Counted from the first letter of the stretch, positions 9,307 through 18,556 are shown. The stretch is 64,000 nucleotides of DNA from Paenibacillus chibensis (GCF_004001045.1 NZ_BIMK01000028.1:1-64000), one strand, 5' to 3'. Notes: generated from the letters alone by a model not told the origin. Program-made: numbers and translations.

Positions 9307-11139
9307 ATGTGTGGTATTGTTGGATATATTGGTCAGAAGGATACGCAGGAAGTATTGATCGAGGGATTGAAGAAGCTGGAGTACCGTGGTTACGATTCCG
9401 CAGGGATTGCAGTATTCACCGATAAGGGATTGCAAATCGCCAAGGCGAAGGGCCGGATCGCGAATCTGGAGTCGAAGCTGGAGGTAACGCCTTTGGTGGG
9501 GAACGCTGGCATCGGGCATACCCGCTGGGCAACCCACGGCAAACCATCGGATGTGAACTCCCATCCTCATACGGACAACAGCCATAAGTTTTCTGTCGTG
9601 CATAACGGCATTGTCGAAAACTATATGGAGCTGAAGGATGAGCTGATCGAGCAAGGTCATATTTTTGTGTCGGAAACCGATACGGAAGTCATTTCTCACC
9701 TGATTGCCCGGGAATATGATGGCGACATCGTCAAAGCGGTGCAGCAAGCGATTACGCATATGCGCGGCGCTTTTGCACTAGGCGTGCTGACGGAATATGA
9801 ACCGGAAAAACTGGTTGCTGTTCGTCAGGCAAGTCCGCTCATTATCGGTATCGGTGAAGGCGAGAACTTTATCGGTTCGGACATTCCGGCGATTCTGCAA
9901 TATACGCGCAATGTGTATATTCTGAACGACGGTGAGATGGCGGTACTGACCAAAGACTCTGTCGAATTGATGACCATTGAAGGGAATTTTATTTCTCGGG
10001 AAATGATTCATGTCGACTGGGATGCGGTCACTGCGGAAAAAGGCGGCTTTGAGCATTTTATGCTTAAAGAGATCCACGAGCAGCCAAAAGCTTATCGCGA
10101 CACGATGCGCGGACGGATCGACGAATCCGGCAAAAAAGTCATTTTGCCTGAGCTGAAGTTGACTCCGGAGCAAATCAAAAACATCAGCAATGTGCAAATC
10201 ATTGCCTGCGGTACTGCTTTCCATGCAGGTCTTGTTGGACGCCATGCGATCGAATCGCTGGTACGCATTCCTGTCGAAACGGATGTTGCGTCTGAATACC
10301 GTTACCGTTCGCCAATCGTGACACCGAATACGCTTGTGATCGTCGTGAGCCAATCGGGTGAAACCGCGGATACGCTGGCAGCCCTGCGCGAGGCTCAGTC
10401 TCACGGTGCGCATGTGCTCGCCATTACCAACGTGGTGGGAAGCTCCATCGCCCGCGATGCGGATGATGTGATCGTAACCCTGGCGGGTCCGGAAATCGCC
10501 GTGGCTTCGACCAAAGCGTATACGTCCCAACTGATCGCGTTCTACCTGTTGTCGCTGTACCTGGCAGAGGTGCGCGGCACGCAGACAGAGGAAGAGGTTG
10601 CACGGATTATTGCAGCGATGCAGGCCCTGCCTGAGCAGCTGGAGAGCATGCTGGCGAAGCCGGATGCGATCAAAGCCTATGCCGAACAAATTTCCAAGCA
10701 TGAGCACTTATTCTTTATTGGACGCGGCATGGACTATGCAGTGGCACAGGAAGGCTCGCTGAAGCTGAAAGAAATTTCCTATATCCACTCCGAGGCGTAT
10801 GCTGCCGGTGAACTGAAGCACGGTACGCTGGCCTTGATCGAAGAAGGCATTCCGGTTATTGCCCTGGCAACCCAGGAAGCGGTGCTTGAGAAGACCGTGA
10901 GCAACATCAAGGAAGTCAGCGCGCGCGGCGCCGACATCATGGCGATTACGCATGAAGAGCATGTGGCCAGCCTGTTGAAATCCGTGAATCAGGCGTTTGC
11001 CATTCCGCAAACCCTGCCGCTGCTGACCCCGGCACTGTCCGTCGTTCCGCTACAGCTGCTGGCCTACTACGCTTCCCTCGCGAGAGGAAACGACGTGGAT
11101 AAGCCGCGGAATTTGGCGAAGAGCGTGACGGTGGAGTAA
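9307..11139 (+). CDS. glmS: Glutamine-fructose-6-phosphate aminotransferase (isomerizing)
   Basis: Makes glucosamine-6-phosphate from fructose-6-phosphate and glutamine, the first committed step to UDP-GlcNAc. The mature protein must begin with Cys; MCGIVGYIG at ATG 9307 provides it, preceded by GGAGGA. An in-frame start 21 bases further up would bury that Cys and is rejected. At 610 residues the protein is full length: N-terminal class II glutaminase domain (to about 240) and two SIS isomerase domains (near 285-415 and 460-600) with SQSGETADT and the terminal KSVTVE. Controlled by the upstream ribozyme. Confidence 0.97.
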   Translation: MCGIVGYIGQKDTQEVLIEGLKKLEYRGYDSAGIAVFTDKGLQIAKAKGRIANLESKLEVTPLVGNAGIGHTRWATHGKPSDVNSHPHTDNSHKFSVVHNGIVENYMELKDELIEQGHIFVSETDTEVISHLIAREYDGDIVKAVQQAITHMRGAFALGVLTEYEPEKLVAVRQASPLIIGIGEGENFIGSDIPAILQYTRNVYILNDGEMAVLTKDSVELMTIEGNFISREMIHVDWDAVTAEKGGFEHFMLKEIHEQPKAYRDTMRGRIDESGKKVILPELKLTPEQIKNISNVQIIACGTAFHAGLVGRHAIESLVRIPVETDVASEYRYRSPIVTPNTLVIVVSQSGETADTLAALREAQSHGAHVLAITNVVGSSIARDADDVIVTLAGPEIAVASTKAYTSQLIAFYLLSLYLAEVRGTQTEEEVARIIAAMQALPEQLESMLAKPDAIKAYAEQISKHEHLFFIGRGMDYAVAQEGSLKLKEISYIHSEAYAAGELKHGTLALIEEGIPVIALATQEAVLEKTVSNIKEVSARGADIMAITHEEHVASLLKSVNQAFAIPQTLPLLTPALSVVPLQLLAYYASLARGNDVDKPRNLAKSVTVE

Positions 11140-11196
11140 GGGGAAGTCGTTTCGAGCAAATTAGCCTCGTAGCGAGCCATTTAAAGTTAAATCAAA

Positions 11197-11246
11197 GTCG
11201 AGCAGATCCAGGATGATTTCCTGGTATTTGCTCGGCTTTTCTTTTA
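11197..11246 (+). terminator. glmS terminator
   Basis: Long imperfect hairpin (GTCGAGCAGATCCAGG ... CCTGGTATTTGCTCGGC) followed by a T-rich tail. Confidence 0.85.
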
Positions 11247-11332
11247 TTTTAGGGGATGGGAATTAGAGGAGAGAATAGGGGGAATAGGACATTTCAAATC
11301 TTATCTCAGATGTTTAAGGCTCGAATTTTTGT

Positions 11333-12043
11333 TTACCAAGCGTAAATGTCATTCTCATCCAAAAATTCGCCGTTATGACGTTTGCCGTCTAAGACATATC
11401 CCACGATAATGGCTGCAGCGGCTTCCTTGGATTTACCGCCTGCGGCATTGCCGTTGAGATCGGTGGTTGTGAAGCCCGGCGTTACCGCAAATACTTGAGC
11501 GCCGCTGTCTCTAACCTCATAAGCCATTGATAACGTCATGGCGTTGTTGGCCGTCTTTGAGGAGTTATAATCAAAAGCGTTTAGTGTAGATTCCGCATGC
11601 TGCATATGATCCAGGGAAGCCATGTCGGTGGAGACGTTGATGACGGTTCCTTCGCTGTTCTTGATCAACGGAAACAAATGCTGATTCAAGCGGAAGGTAC
11701 CGAAAAAGTTAACCTCAAACGCGTTCCGCAAATCCTCCTCTTTCGTATCCATAAACGAACGGGAGAAAGCGCCCGGCATGCCGGCGTTGTTAATCAGCAG
11801 CTTCAGGTCGGGATAATTTTGTGTAATCGTGCTGGCGGCTTGTTCAATAGATTTTAGGTCTTCCATGTCGATTTGAACAAAGTCCACGTCCAGCCCTTGT
11901 GAAGTCAACTCAGAAACGGCTACTCTGCCGCGTTCAGCGCTGCGGGCGCCGAGAAGGACCTTCTAGCCGGCTTCTCCCAGCTGCTTAACGATTTCAAATC
12001 CGATTCCTTTATTGGCGCCGGTTACGAAGGCGGTTTTTTTCAT
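11333..12043 (-). pseudogene. Short-chain dehydrogenase/reductase, disrupted by a nonsense codon
   Basis: Reading from ATG 12043 gives MKKTAFVTGANKGIG, a typical SDR nucleotide-binding start (TGxxxGIG). Codon 27 is TAG (11963-11965), and the frame then continues uninterrupted for 209 codons through NNAG and the catalytic YNSSK motif (YxxxK). The intact protein would have 236 residues. TGG to TAG (Trp) after GEAG is the likely change. No ribosome binding site is visible for a restart, so the product is probably lost unless the stop is suppressed or is a sequencing error. It is divergent from a MerR gene, whose target it likely was. Confidence 0.85.
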
Positions 12044-12087
12044 GCAAATCCCTCATTTCTTTAGATTGGTTATGTTACCCGATGTAT

Positions 12088-12118
12088 AAGTTACTATGCT
12101 ACACTTAGTGTAGGTCAA
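12088..12118 (-). promoter_or_regulatory. MerR-type promoter/operator of the SDR gene
   Basis: On the minus strand TTGACC (12113-12118), a 19-base spacer, then TAACTT (12088-12093). The spacer contains the perfect 15-base palindrome CTACACTTAGTGTAG at 12099-12113. A long 19-base spacer with a dyad in it is the hallmark of MerR-activated promoters. Confidence 0.65.
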
Positions 12119-12148
12119 CGAAAACTTTTTTTTATAAGCGAGGGGTAT

Positions 12149-12508
12149 ATGCTTACAATCGGAGAAGTCGCGAAGGAAGTCGGAATCAACATCGGTGCGA
12201 TCCGTTTTTACGAAAGAAAGGGATTGCTGGAACCGGCGGCGCGCAACGAGCAGAATAACCGTTTATATACGGAGCATGAGTTGAAATGGCTGGTGTTTAT
12301 CAAATGTCTGCGTGAAACCGGAATGAGCGTGGAGGATATCAAAAGGTATTACGACAAGGTCAATGAGGGCACCTCGACCCTGCCGGAGCGAATTAAATTG
12401 ATTCAAGACCAGAAGCAAAAGCTGCTGGATGATATTGAAGCGAAAAAAGCCCAGCTCGTCCATTTGGAGCACAAGCTTGAACGGTATTATCGCGGGGAGA
12501 ATTACTAG
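12149..12508 (+). CDS. MerR-family transcriptional regulator
   Basis: DNA-binding regulator of 119 residues. The N-terminal winged helix begins LTIGEVAKEVGINIGAIRFYERKGLLEP (residues 2-29, classic MerR) and is followed by a coiled-coil dimerisation helix (about residues 80-115). There is no cysteine cluster for metal binding, so it belongs with the organic-stress/aldehyde-type MerRs. It is divergent from the damaged SDR gene, with a MerR-type operator between them. ATG follows GAGGGG. The ligand cannot be told from sequence. Confidence 0.9.
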   Translation: MLTIGEVAKEVGINIGAIRFYERKGLLEPAARNEQNNRLYTEHELKWLVFIKCLRETGMSVEDIKRYYDKVNEGTSTLPERIKLIQDQKQKLLDDIEAKKAQLVHLEHKLERYYRGENY

Positions 12509-12817
12509 GACGCGCCGGAGTAGCGAAAAGATAAAATTAAAGTGGATCATAGAGCTTTACACTAAAAAACGGTTTCCCCTATTCCATATTGGAGAGGGGG
12601 TACCGTTTTTGCTTCGGAGCTTCCTAGCTAAAATACATTTTGCTATACCGCCAAGTCTTTAAAGTTTGCCGTTACAGAGTACGCGGTGAACTGTACCACA
12701 AATAACAGCAAGTTTTTTAGAAGAAACCCGCAGGAGTCCATGTTGATTATTACAGCGCAATCTCTTGGCAAAGCTTCAGTCGCTAAGCGCCGAGCTTCTG
12801 TCTATGGCATTGGGTTT
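12509..12817. other. Convergent intergenic region
   Basis: 309 bases between the MerR stop and the SRPBCC stop. Apart from the terminator at 12564-12610 nothing recognisable was seen; the reading frames in the right half are antisense to the SRPBCC gene. Confidence 0.6.
12564..12610. terminator. Bidirectional terminator
   Basis: AAAAAACGGT ... ACCGTTTTT with an inner CCCC/GGGG stem; A- and T-tracts on both sides let it serve the converging MerR and SRPBCC genes. Confidence 0.8.
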
Positions 12818-13291
12818 CTAAGAGTTCGCAATGCCGTGTTTGTTTGCAATTTGCTCGCTTTGGTTGGGCTGGCCCTTACCCGTGGTGATCAAATCTCGAA
12901 GGCTGCCGCTTATGTAGATGCCCCAGGAGTCTTTACAGACGGCGTAGCACTCATACGCGGGAACGAGTCCTACGTGCGTAAATCGAACTTCTGTTTTGCC
13001 GTCCTTTTGGGTGATTTCAAAGACAATGTCGGTATCCGTCCACTCGCTCTTGTCCTTGACGAAGTTAAAGTAGTTGTCTGCAATGTGCCAAGCAACCTTT
13101 TTACCTGGAACAAGCTCGGTGATTTGGATGGTGCAGCGGTGAATATCCTCGTGGTGGTACTTAAATTCACCAAGTGCGTCGGTACTGCCCTCAATTTCCT
13201 CTGACCACCATCCGCGGACGTTATTGATGGCGGCGAAGACTTCTTCGGGGCTTTGGTCAACCTTAAAAGAAGTGCTGTAACTTTGATTCAT
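12818..13291 (-). CDS. SRPBCC / AHSA1-like domain protein
   Basis: Small cytoplasmic START-like fold protein of 157 residues with a hydrophobic ligand cavity. It begins MNQSYSTSFKVDQSPEEVFAAI and contains the AHSA1-type WWS segment near residues 28-30 and GxxxxWxIxDN-type strands. The ligand is unknown. An in-frame ATG at 13312 exists, but its first codons contain GGGGAG, the ribosome binding site for 13291, so the shorter start is chosen. It is divergent from an HxlR regulator whose dyads cover its promoter, so it is likely that regulator's target. Confidence 0.85.
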   Translation of the reverse strand: MNQSYSTSFKVDQSPEEVFAAINNVRGWWSEEIEGSTDALGEFKYHHEDIHRCTIQITELVPGKKVAWHIADNYFNFVKDKSEWTDTDIVFEITQKDGKTEVRFTHVGLVPAYECYAVCKDSWGIYISGSLRDLITTGKGQPNQSEQIANKHGIANS

Positions 13292-13328
13292 ACGATCTCT
13301 CCCCTCGTTCATAGTTAATTACACACAG

Positions 13329-13395
13329 AGTATAAAGTTTGTACTTGCAAAACGCAAGTACAAACTTGCAAAATGCAAGCACGAATTGTATAATC
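13329..13395. promoter_or_regulatory. Divergent promoters with two HxlR-type dyads
   Basis: Minus strand: TTGCGT (13352-13357), 17 bases, TATACT (13329-13334) for the SRPBCC gene. Plus strand: TTGCAA (13366-13371), 18 bases, TATAAT (13390-13395) for the regulator. Two dyads lie over them: GTACTTGC-5-GCAAGTAC (13341-13361, perfect) and ACTTGC-5-GCAAGC (13364-13380). Their centres are 21 bases apart, two helical turns. Confidence 0.75.
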
Positions 13396-13400
13396 TTTTC

Positions 13401-13814
13401 ATGAAAAAGCGATCCTCTACTGTTTGTCCAATCGTATATGCGCTCGACATATGGGGTGATCCCTGGAGCCTAGTCATCCTTCGTGACGTCCTTATCCATA
13501 ACAAGCGGTATTACCGCGAGTTTCTTGCTTCACGCGAGCACATCTCAACGAATATTTTGAGCGCACGGCTCCAATCACTCGTTGAAGCAGGCCTGCTCAT
13601 CAAGATAGAAGGAGATACTAACCGCGCACAGACCATGTACCGACCAACACAAAAGGCACTTGACCTGTTTCCAGTCGTTTTTGCCATTATGCACTGGGGC
13701 CTGAAATACAATCCCAATACCGATATGACTATACCGATCATGCAAGAACTAACAACAAACGAAAAAGGGCTGGAGCAGCGCCTTTTGCAGAATTTCGATG
13801 ATATTACATCATAA
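13401..13814 (+). CDS. HxlR-family transcriptional regulator
   Basis: Winged-helix regulator of 137 residues with the HxlR signature CPIVYALDIWGDPWSLVILRD beginning near residue 9, then FLASREHISTNILSARLQSL, the recognition helix region. Family members respond to aldehydes, quinones or oxidative stress; this one's signal is unknown. The first ATG (13401) has no ribosome binding site and lies 5 bases after TATAAT, so the mRNA may be leaderless. A TTG 15 bases upstream overlaps the -10 box and is rejected. It likely controls itself and the divergent SRPBCC gene. Confidence 0.9.
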   Translation: MKKRSSTVCPIVYALDIWGDPWSLVILRDVLIHNKRYYREFLASREHISTNILSARLQSLVEAGLLIKIEGDTNRAQTMYRPTQKALDLFPVVFAIMHWGLKYNPNTDMTIPIMQELTTNEKGLEQRLLQNFDDITS

Positions 13815-13891
13815 AAAAACGTGACGCAATTCTGACGGCGAGTACGGCTTCATCCTGAATCGGATTTGCAGCTCCCGCGATTGGAAGCATA

Positions 13892-14025
13892 AATGGCTTC
13901 GTCCTTTATTTTGAGGGGACGGAGCCATTAGTCTTTGTTGGGGAAATAAAGGGAGGGGGATCGCTAGCCTGTACCTTATTTGAAGTGGGGATTGCCCAGA
14001 GAGGGTGCAAGTTCCCTCTTTTTCT
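13892..14025 (+). terminator. Two hairpins after the HxlR gene
   Basis: First hairpin 13892-13930 (AATGGCTTCGTCC / GGACGGAGCCATT) has little T tail. Second hairpin 14000-14025 (AGAGGG / CCCTCT) is followed by TTTTCTT and looks like the working terminator. Confidence 0.6.
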
Positions 14026-14028
14026 TCA

Positions 14029-14850
14029 TCAGCAATAGTATACTTTTTCTACTTTATATAAGGTTTGCTCGATCGTTGGGCAGAGAGCGGCATCAACTTC
14101 ATAAAATTTAACTCGGAAGTATAAGCTTTTCAAAAAGTTCTTTATATTATTTTTTTGCTTAAAGGCAGGTAGAAATTCCGGGTTTTTCTCCACACGACCG
14201 AAACTTTGAATCCATTGCTCTACATCAGTCTGACTAAGTAATTTTCGATTTAAAATACGAATTACGGGTCTTGCCATTCTCTCATCTTCCCCATCAGAGT
14301 ACACCCGATCTGTTAGAGTCATCTTGTCGTGCACCAAATCGAGGATGGTTATAAGGTCGGTTCTCTCCAGCTCGGAACATTGAGCCAAATCGTCTAAAGC
14401 ATCTGCTGCATGGGCGATGGCATGGGCCCAGCCCTTTTCTTCGTCATACCCACGGTAATCCCGCTCTTCTTGTACATTGTAAAACACGCTCTCCTTGATC
14501 AGATGAACCTGCTCTCTTGAGAGAAAAGGTGATTCTCTGTGCCTCATCAAGAGCAGCGGTATGACCAGCATAGAGAAGGATCGGGTGAAGACAGAGTCTG
14601 TATTCGCTTCCCCCAGCCTAAAAAGCAGATGGTCTTTATCCAAAATAACAGGTAGAAGCTGTTCCAGTTCGTTCGCAGCTAGAGAACTACCGGGAATCCA
14701 ATGTGATAAGGTTGTATAGATGAGATCATCACGCAGCTCAGCATCCAAAGAACCGATGTTGGTTATCATTTCTTGTACCAACTGGAATGTAGCGGGAGGT
14801 GCTTGGTAGCCATTCTCTTTGATGAATAGCAGCTTTTCTTTTAAATTCAT
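14029..14850 (-). CDS. DUF2785 domain protein
   Basis: Cytoplasmic, alpha-helical protein of 273 residues with the DUF2785 signature RGYDEEKGWAHAIAHAADAL near residues 133-152. The conserved KGWAHAxAHxAD block suggests a functional His/Asp pair, but no biochemical role is known to me. ATG follows TAGGAG. The gene is on the minus strand downstream of the damaged MFS gene, with a 167-base gap, so it may be co-transcribed or have its own promoter. Confident on family, not on function. Confidence 0.8.
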   Translation of the reverse strand: MNLKEKLLFIKENGYQAPPATFQLVQEMITNIGSLDAELRDDLIYTTLSHWIPGSSLAANELEQLLPVILDKDHLLFRLGEANTDSVFTRSFSMLVIPLLLMRHRESPFLSREQVHLIKESVFYNVQEERDYRGYDEEKGWAHAIAHAADALDDLAQCSELERTDLITILDLVHDKMTLTDRVYSDGEDERMARPVIRILNRKLLSQTDVEQWIQSFGRVEKNPEFLPAFKQKNNIKNFLKSLYFRVKFYEVDAALCPTIEQTLYKVEKVYYC

Positions 14851-15017
14851 TTGACACGCTCCTACTAGAAATTATCCGAACTGGCTTTTCCAAAGGTTTA
14901 TACCGACGTTTATGTTTCTCCCGTACTCCGTGTTTACGGATCGGATCCGCCGATCAGATACTATTCCATCATAGAGCATAATGTATATTTTTACTATTTT
15001 GGTAAGAGGTCGTTCCA

Positions 15018-16213
15018 TTAAGCGACATCCGCTTCTCCAACCTGCCGAGTGAAACGGCGCGTGATTCCCCAGAATACGAGGGCGAGCGCACTGATAGTGG
15101 CACCCAGGATGCAGACGCCGATCCAGCCGAAAGCGGCGTAGGCATTGGTGGCCAGAATGGCGCCGGTCGCGCTGCCGATAGAGTAGAACATCATGTAGGC
15201 GGCCGTCAGTCTGCTTTTGGCCTCGGGGCGGACCGCCATGATCATGGCCTGGTTGGTGACGTGCACGGCCTGCACGGCCAGGTCGAGCAGGATAATCCCG
15301 ACGATTAATCCAAGCAGGGACCGCTCTGCTAAGCCGATGAACAACCATGATGCCGTCAAGAGCGCGAGGGCAATGCCCGTCGTGCGCTGTCCCCATCCAC
15401 GGTCGGCAAGCCGTCCGGCTTTCGCGGCGGATAATGCACCGGCCGCGCCGGCCAAGCCGAATGCCCCGATCGCCGTATGGGAAAGGGAATACGGAGCAGC
15501 GCTCAGCGGCAGAACCAGGGAGCTCCATAAGATGCTGAAGGCCGTAAAAATCAATGTCGCGAGTCCGCCGCGGACGAGCAGTGTTCGTTCTTGCGCGAAG
15601 AGCAGGAGGGTCGATCGAAGCAGCTTGGGATAAGATAGAGGCGCTGGCGTTCAACCTGCGGCAGGGCCCGGTACAATAAGCCGACCAAAAGGAGCATGAG
15701 GGCTCCGGAGGTGAGATAGACCGAGCGCCAACCGCCTACATCGGTCAATAGGCCGGCAAAGGTTCTTGCCAGCAGGATGCCGATGACGATGCCGCTTTGA
15801 ACGAATCCGACGACGCGCCCGCGCTCGGCGGGGGCAGCTAGTGTCGAAGCATAGGCGACCAGGGTTTGCGTGACGGACGCGAGCAATCCGACAGCGGCCA
15901 AGCCCGCAAAAAGCACCGTGACCGTGGGAGACAGGCCAATACCGGTCAGGGCCAATACATAAAGCACCATCTGGCTGATAATCAGCTTCTTGGGACGGAC
16001 GAGATCGCCGAGGGGAACGAGAAGCAGGAGCCCCACCGCGTAGCACAATTGTGTAATGGTGATGACTGCGCCAATGGTAGAGGGGGAGATTCCAAACTCA
16101 TTCGAGATTTGATCGAGCAGCGGCTGCGCACAGTAAACATTCGCGACCGCGACGCCGCAGGCCAAGGCGAACAGGATTAACGTGTAGCGGGATAGGGAAG
16201 AAGAATTATTCAT
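15018..16213 (-). pseudogene. MFS transporter, frameshifted
   Basis: The first part from ATG 16213 (after GGAGTG) encodes MNNSSSLSRYTLILFALACG and six transmembrane helices up to ALPQVERQR. At about 15631-15642 the frame changes by one base, and the remaining six helices (through IFTAFSILWSSLVLPL to the stop at 15018) continue in another frame. Rejoined, the protein is about 398 residues, the normal size of a 12-helix drug/metabolite exporter of the AraJ/YdhP type. No slippery heptamer was seen at the junction, so this is read as an inactivating or artefactual indel. The divergent TetR gene is the likely regulator. Confidence 0.85.
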
Positions 16214-16393
16214 GGGGTCACTCCGTTCATCTTTTAATACCAATCGATACGGAATGGTGCACAGCAAATATAAAGCGGAACGGTTGGCGCTGTCAACTCC
16301 ATTTTTGATTGGATGAGGAAGGATCATGCGAATACTCACAAGATATATAGTCAACAATGAAGCGGGAAGCCTGATGGGATGTCATCCGACGCA

Positions 16394-16440
16394 TTGACAT
16401 AAAACAGAAGGATGGCTAAAATAAAATATACCGATCAGTA
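16394..16440 (+). promoter_or_regulatory. TetR gene promoter with palindromic operator
   Basis: TTGACA (16394-16399), 17 bases, TAAAAT (16417-16422). TACCGATCAGTA at 16429-16440 is a 12-base near-palindrome (10 of 12) covering the expected start site, suited to autorepression and control of the divergent MFS gene. Confidence 0.6.
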
Positions 16441-16542
16441 AATTAAAAAACAGCATTTGGCTTGCAATACAGTCGAAGGCAATGGCATATGAAACAGAGA
16501 TATGGATAGATCATGAGGATCACAGAAAGGAGGAGGGCAGAC

Positions 16543-17124
16543 ATGGTACGGCAACGGGAATTCGATAAGGAACAAGCGCTGGATGAAGCGATGGAGCTCT
16601 TTTGGAAAAAAGGGTATGAAGCCACCTCCATCAGCGATTTAACGGCAGCCATGGGCATTCAGCGGCCCAGCTTATATGCGGCATTCGGCGGTAAAGAAGA
16701 GCTTTTCGAAGCGGCGCTGCGGAAATATTTGAATCTGCACGCGGCCCGCATTCGGGCTAAACTTCATACGAACCCATCCGTTAAAGAGGCTATCCGTGCT
16801 TTCTTCGGGGACTTGGTGGAGGAGGGGTACCGCGAAACGCCAAGCAAAGGGTGCTTTTGCATCAATACGATGGTCGAGCTTGCCCCGCATGACGAGAAAT
16901 TCGAAATCCTCACCCGGGAGCATGAAATGTATCTTGCCGTGATTTTTCAAGAAGCCATCCGCAAGGGGATGAAGTCTGGAGAGCTTGCTGGCAGTCTGGA
17001 CGCGAAGGGGCTGGCACAGACGCTGGTCGTTGCGCTGATCGGACTGACGGTGCTGCTGAAATCCCGTCCGGAGCGTTCGTTCGCGGATCATTCCGTGGGG
17101 ATGGTTTTATCGCTGCTTCACTAA
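16543..17124 (+). CDS. TetR-family transcriptional regulator
   Basis: One-component repressor of 193 residues. The N-terminal TetR helix-turn-helix (ALDEAMELFWKKGYEATSIS then MGIQRPSLYAAFGGKEELF, residues about 12-55) is typical of the AcrR/YxaF-like group with a TetR_C_16-type ligand domain. ATG 16543 follows AAAGGAGGA; an in-frame start 30 bases upstream lies before this site and is rejected. The divergent MFS exporter gene, now frameshifted, would be the expected target. Confidence 0.9.
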   Translation: MVRQREFDKEQALDEAMELFWKKGYEATSISDLTAAMGIQRPSLYAAFGGKEELFEAALRKYLNLHAARIRAKLHTNPSVKEAIRAFFGDLVEEGYRETPSKGCFCINTMVELAPHDEKFEILTREHEMYLAVIFQEAIRKGMKSGELAGSLDAKGLAQTLVVALIGLTVLLKSRPERSFADHSVGMVLSLLH

Positions 17125-17145
17125 ACAATCATTCCTATTAAAAAA

Positions 17146-17189
17146 GAGACGATTCCCAAGTGGCATGAACTCCACCGGAAAATCGCCTC
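17146..17189. terminator. Bidirectional terminator
   Basis: GAG.CGATT.CC ... GG.AATCG.CTC stem flanked by A- and T-rich runs, between the converging TetR and phosphatase genes. Confidence 0.75.
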
Positions 17190-17238
17190 TCTATTGATTC
17201 ATGTCAGAGCTGTGCGGATTCAAAATCGCCGCTTGGAA

Positions 17239-18378
17239 CTATTCGAGATACATCTTTTTCAGCTTGGCCTGCTCGGCTGCGCTCAGTCCCAGTCCTTTTT
17301 CCAGAAAGCCCTGGATGGAGCCGTACTTCGACGCCATTTCATCGAATGCCGCGTTGATGTATTCCGGACGAACGTCCATCAGCGCTCGAATGACCTCGAT
17401 GGCGTTATCATCCGTCAGGTTGAACTGTTTAACCATGGCGTCAACGGCCGCCTTATTATACACCTCGCGGTATGTGTTGCTGAGGAGGAAGTCCTGCACG
17501 ACCGTTTCTTTGGGAACGCCAAGCGCAAGCAGCATCAGCGCGGAGCCGAGTCCCGTGCGGTCTTTGCCGGCGGTACAGTGCTGAACGAGGGCGGTCGAAG
17601 CCGGGTCCAGCATCATGTCGAACAGCTTGACGTAAGCTTCCGGATGGTCGACCATGTCGCGGTTGGCGGCAACCAGCACATCGCCGGGCTTACCCATTTT
17701 GTCGAATTCCCCGGTGGCCATATATGTCATGATGTCGGTGCCGCTGCCGGACTGGCTGAACACCGGATTGCGGACGTATGCTGCGCCTGTAATCGTTGGA
17801 TCGGGCTTCTTCTGCACTTCTTCATCCGTCCGGTAATCGACGATCGTCTTCAAGCCGCTTTTTTGCAAATAAGAGATGTCGCTGGGAGTCAGGCCGGCCA
17901 GCTCATCCGAACGGAACAGCTTGCCATATTTGACGGTTTTGCCGTCCGTGGTCCGATAGCCGCCCAGATCGCGGAAGTTGGTTGCGCCTTGAAGCGGGAG
18001 CAGGCGTTCGGCGGTTCTGATTTCAGCGCCGTTACCGCCTTTGATTTTGAAATAAACGCGGCTTCCCGGATTCGGGTCTGCCGTATGCAAGCCGCCGAAG
18101 GCTGCGTAGGTGCGCGCAAGCTCCTTCCAGGCGCTGTCGGGCTGGCTGCTCCAGTACACTTTGGCCGGTCCGAGATCGGCTGTTGCCTGCCAGTGCAGCT
18201 TCAGGGTTCCGTCTTTCTCGCGTTCTACGGTCGCATTCGTAAACACGGCCTTTTTAGCAGATGCCTGGTTAAGGTGCTTGCTGGGAGCAGCTGCCGCATC
18301 GGCATGGCTGATCACGGTTCCCAGCGGTGATGCGGTAAGAAAAAGTGCGGTGCCAAGCAAAATTGTTTTTTTCATCAT
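17239..18378 (-). CDS. Secreted tyrosine-protein phosphatase
   Basis: Exported phosphatase of 379 residues. The Lys-rich start and hydrophobic stretch to about residue 25 form a signal peptide ending near SHADA. Residues about 45-115 look like a fibronectin-type beta domain, followed by a Y_phosphatase3 domain (ATNFRDLGGYRT near 130) with the catalytic P-loop HCTAGKDRTG near 264-273, where Cys and Arg do the chemistry. Such proteins act on phosphotyrosine, phosphoinositides or sugar phosphates; the substrate here is open. ATG 18378 follows AAAGGGAG; a second ATG is the next codon. Confidence 0.9.
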   Translation of the reverse strand: MMKKTILLGTALFLTASPLGTVISHADAAAAPSKHLNQASAKKAVFTNATVEREKDGTLKLHWQATADLGPAKVYWSSQPDSAWKELARTYAAFGGLHTADPNPGSRVYFKIKGGNGAEIRTAERLLPLQGATNFRDLGGYRTTDGKTVKYGKLFRSDELAGLTPSDISYLQKSGLKTIVDYRTDEEVQKKPDPTITGAAYVRNPVFSQSGSGTDIMTYMATGEFDKMGKPGDVLVAANRDMVDHPEAYVKLFDMMLDPASTALVQHCTAGKDRTGLGSALMLLALGVPKETVVQDFLLSNTYREVYNKAAVDAMVKQFNLTDDNAIEVIRALMDVRPEYINAAFDEMASKYGSIQGFLEKGLGLSAAEQAKLKKMYLE

Positions 18379-18556
18379 GTCTGCGTTTTCTCCCTTTCAT
18401 CAAAAAACTCATTGCTGTCTTTAATCATGGGGGAGAAGTGTTGATTTGAAGTCTTGCTTACGTAAATGGAAGGTAAAACTTGCTCGTTATTTACGTTTTT
18501 GATACCGCTGAAACATCATGGACACGGTATCCATAAACCAATCGGGAGGGAATGAC

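Noticed and set aside
12686-13204. 172-codon plus-strand frame
   Set aside because: Mostly antisense to the SRPBCC gene; no ribosome binding site.
15625-15645. Programmed ribosomal frameshift in the MFS gene
   Set aside because: No slippery heptamer or following stem was seen, and MFS exporters are not known to use one; an indel is simpler.
14872-15654. Third open frame across the MFS gene region
   Set aside because: It gives no membrane helices and is neither of the two frames that encode the transporter halves.
17194-18330. A 378-codon frame on the plus strand
   Set aside because: Antisense to the tyrosine phosphatase gene, which has a signal peptide and complete P-loop.
18509-18534. TGAAAC followed after 16 bases by CCAT, upstream of the SnoaL-like gene
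   Set aside because: The -10 half does not match CGTA, so it is not called a sigma-W promoter.
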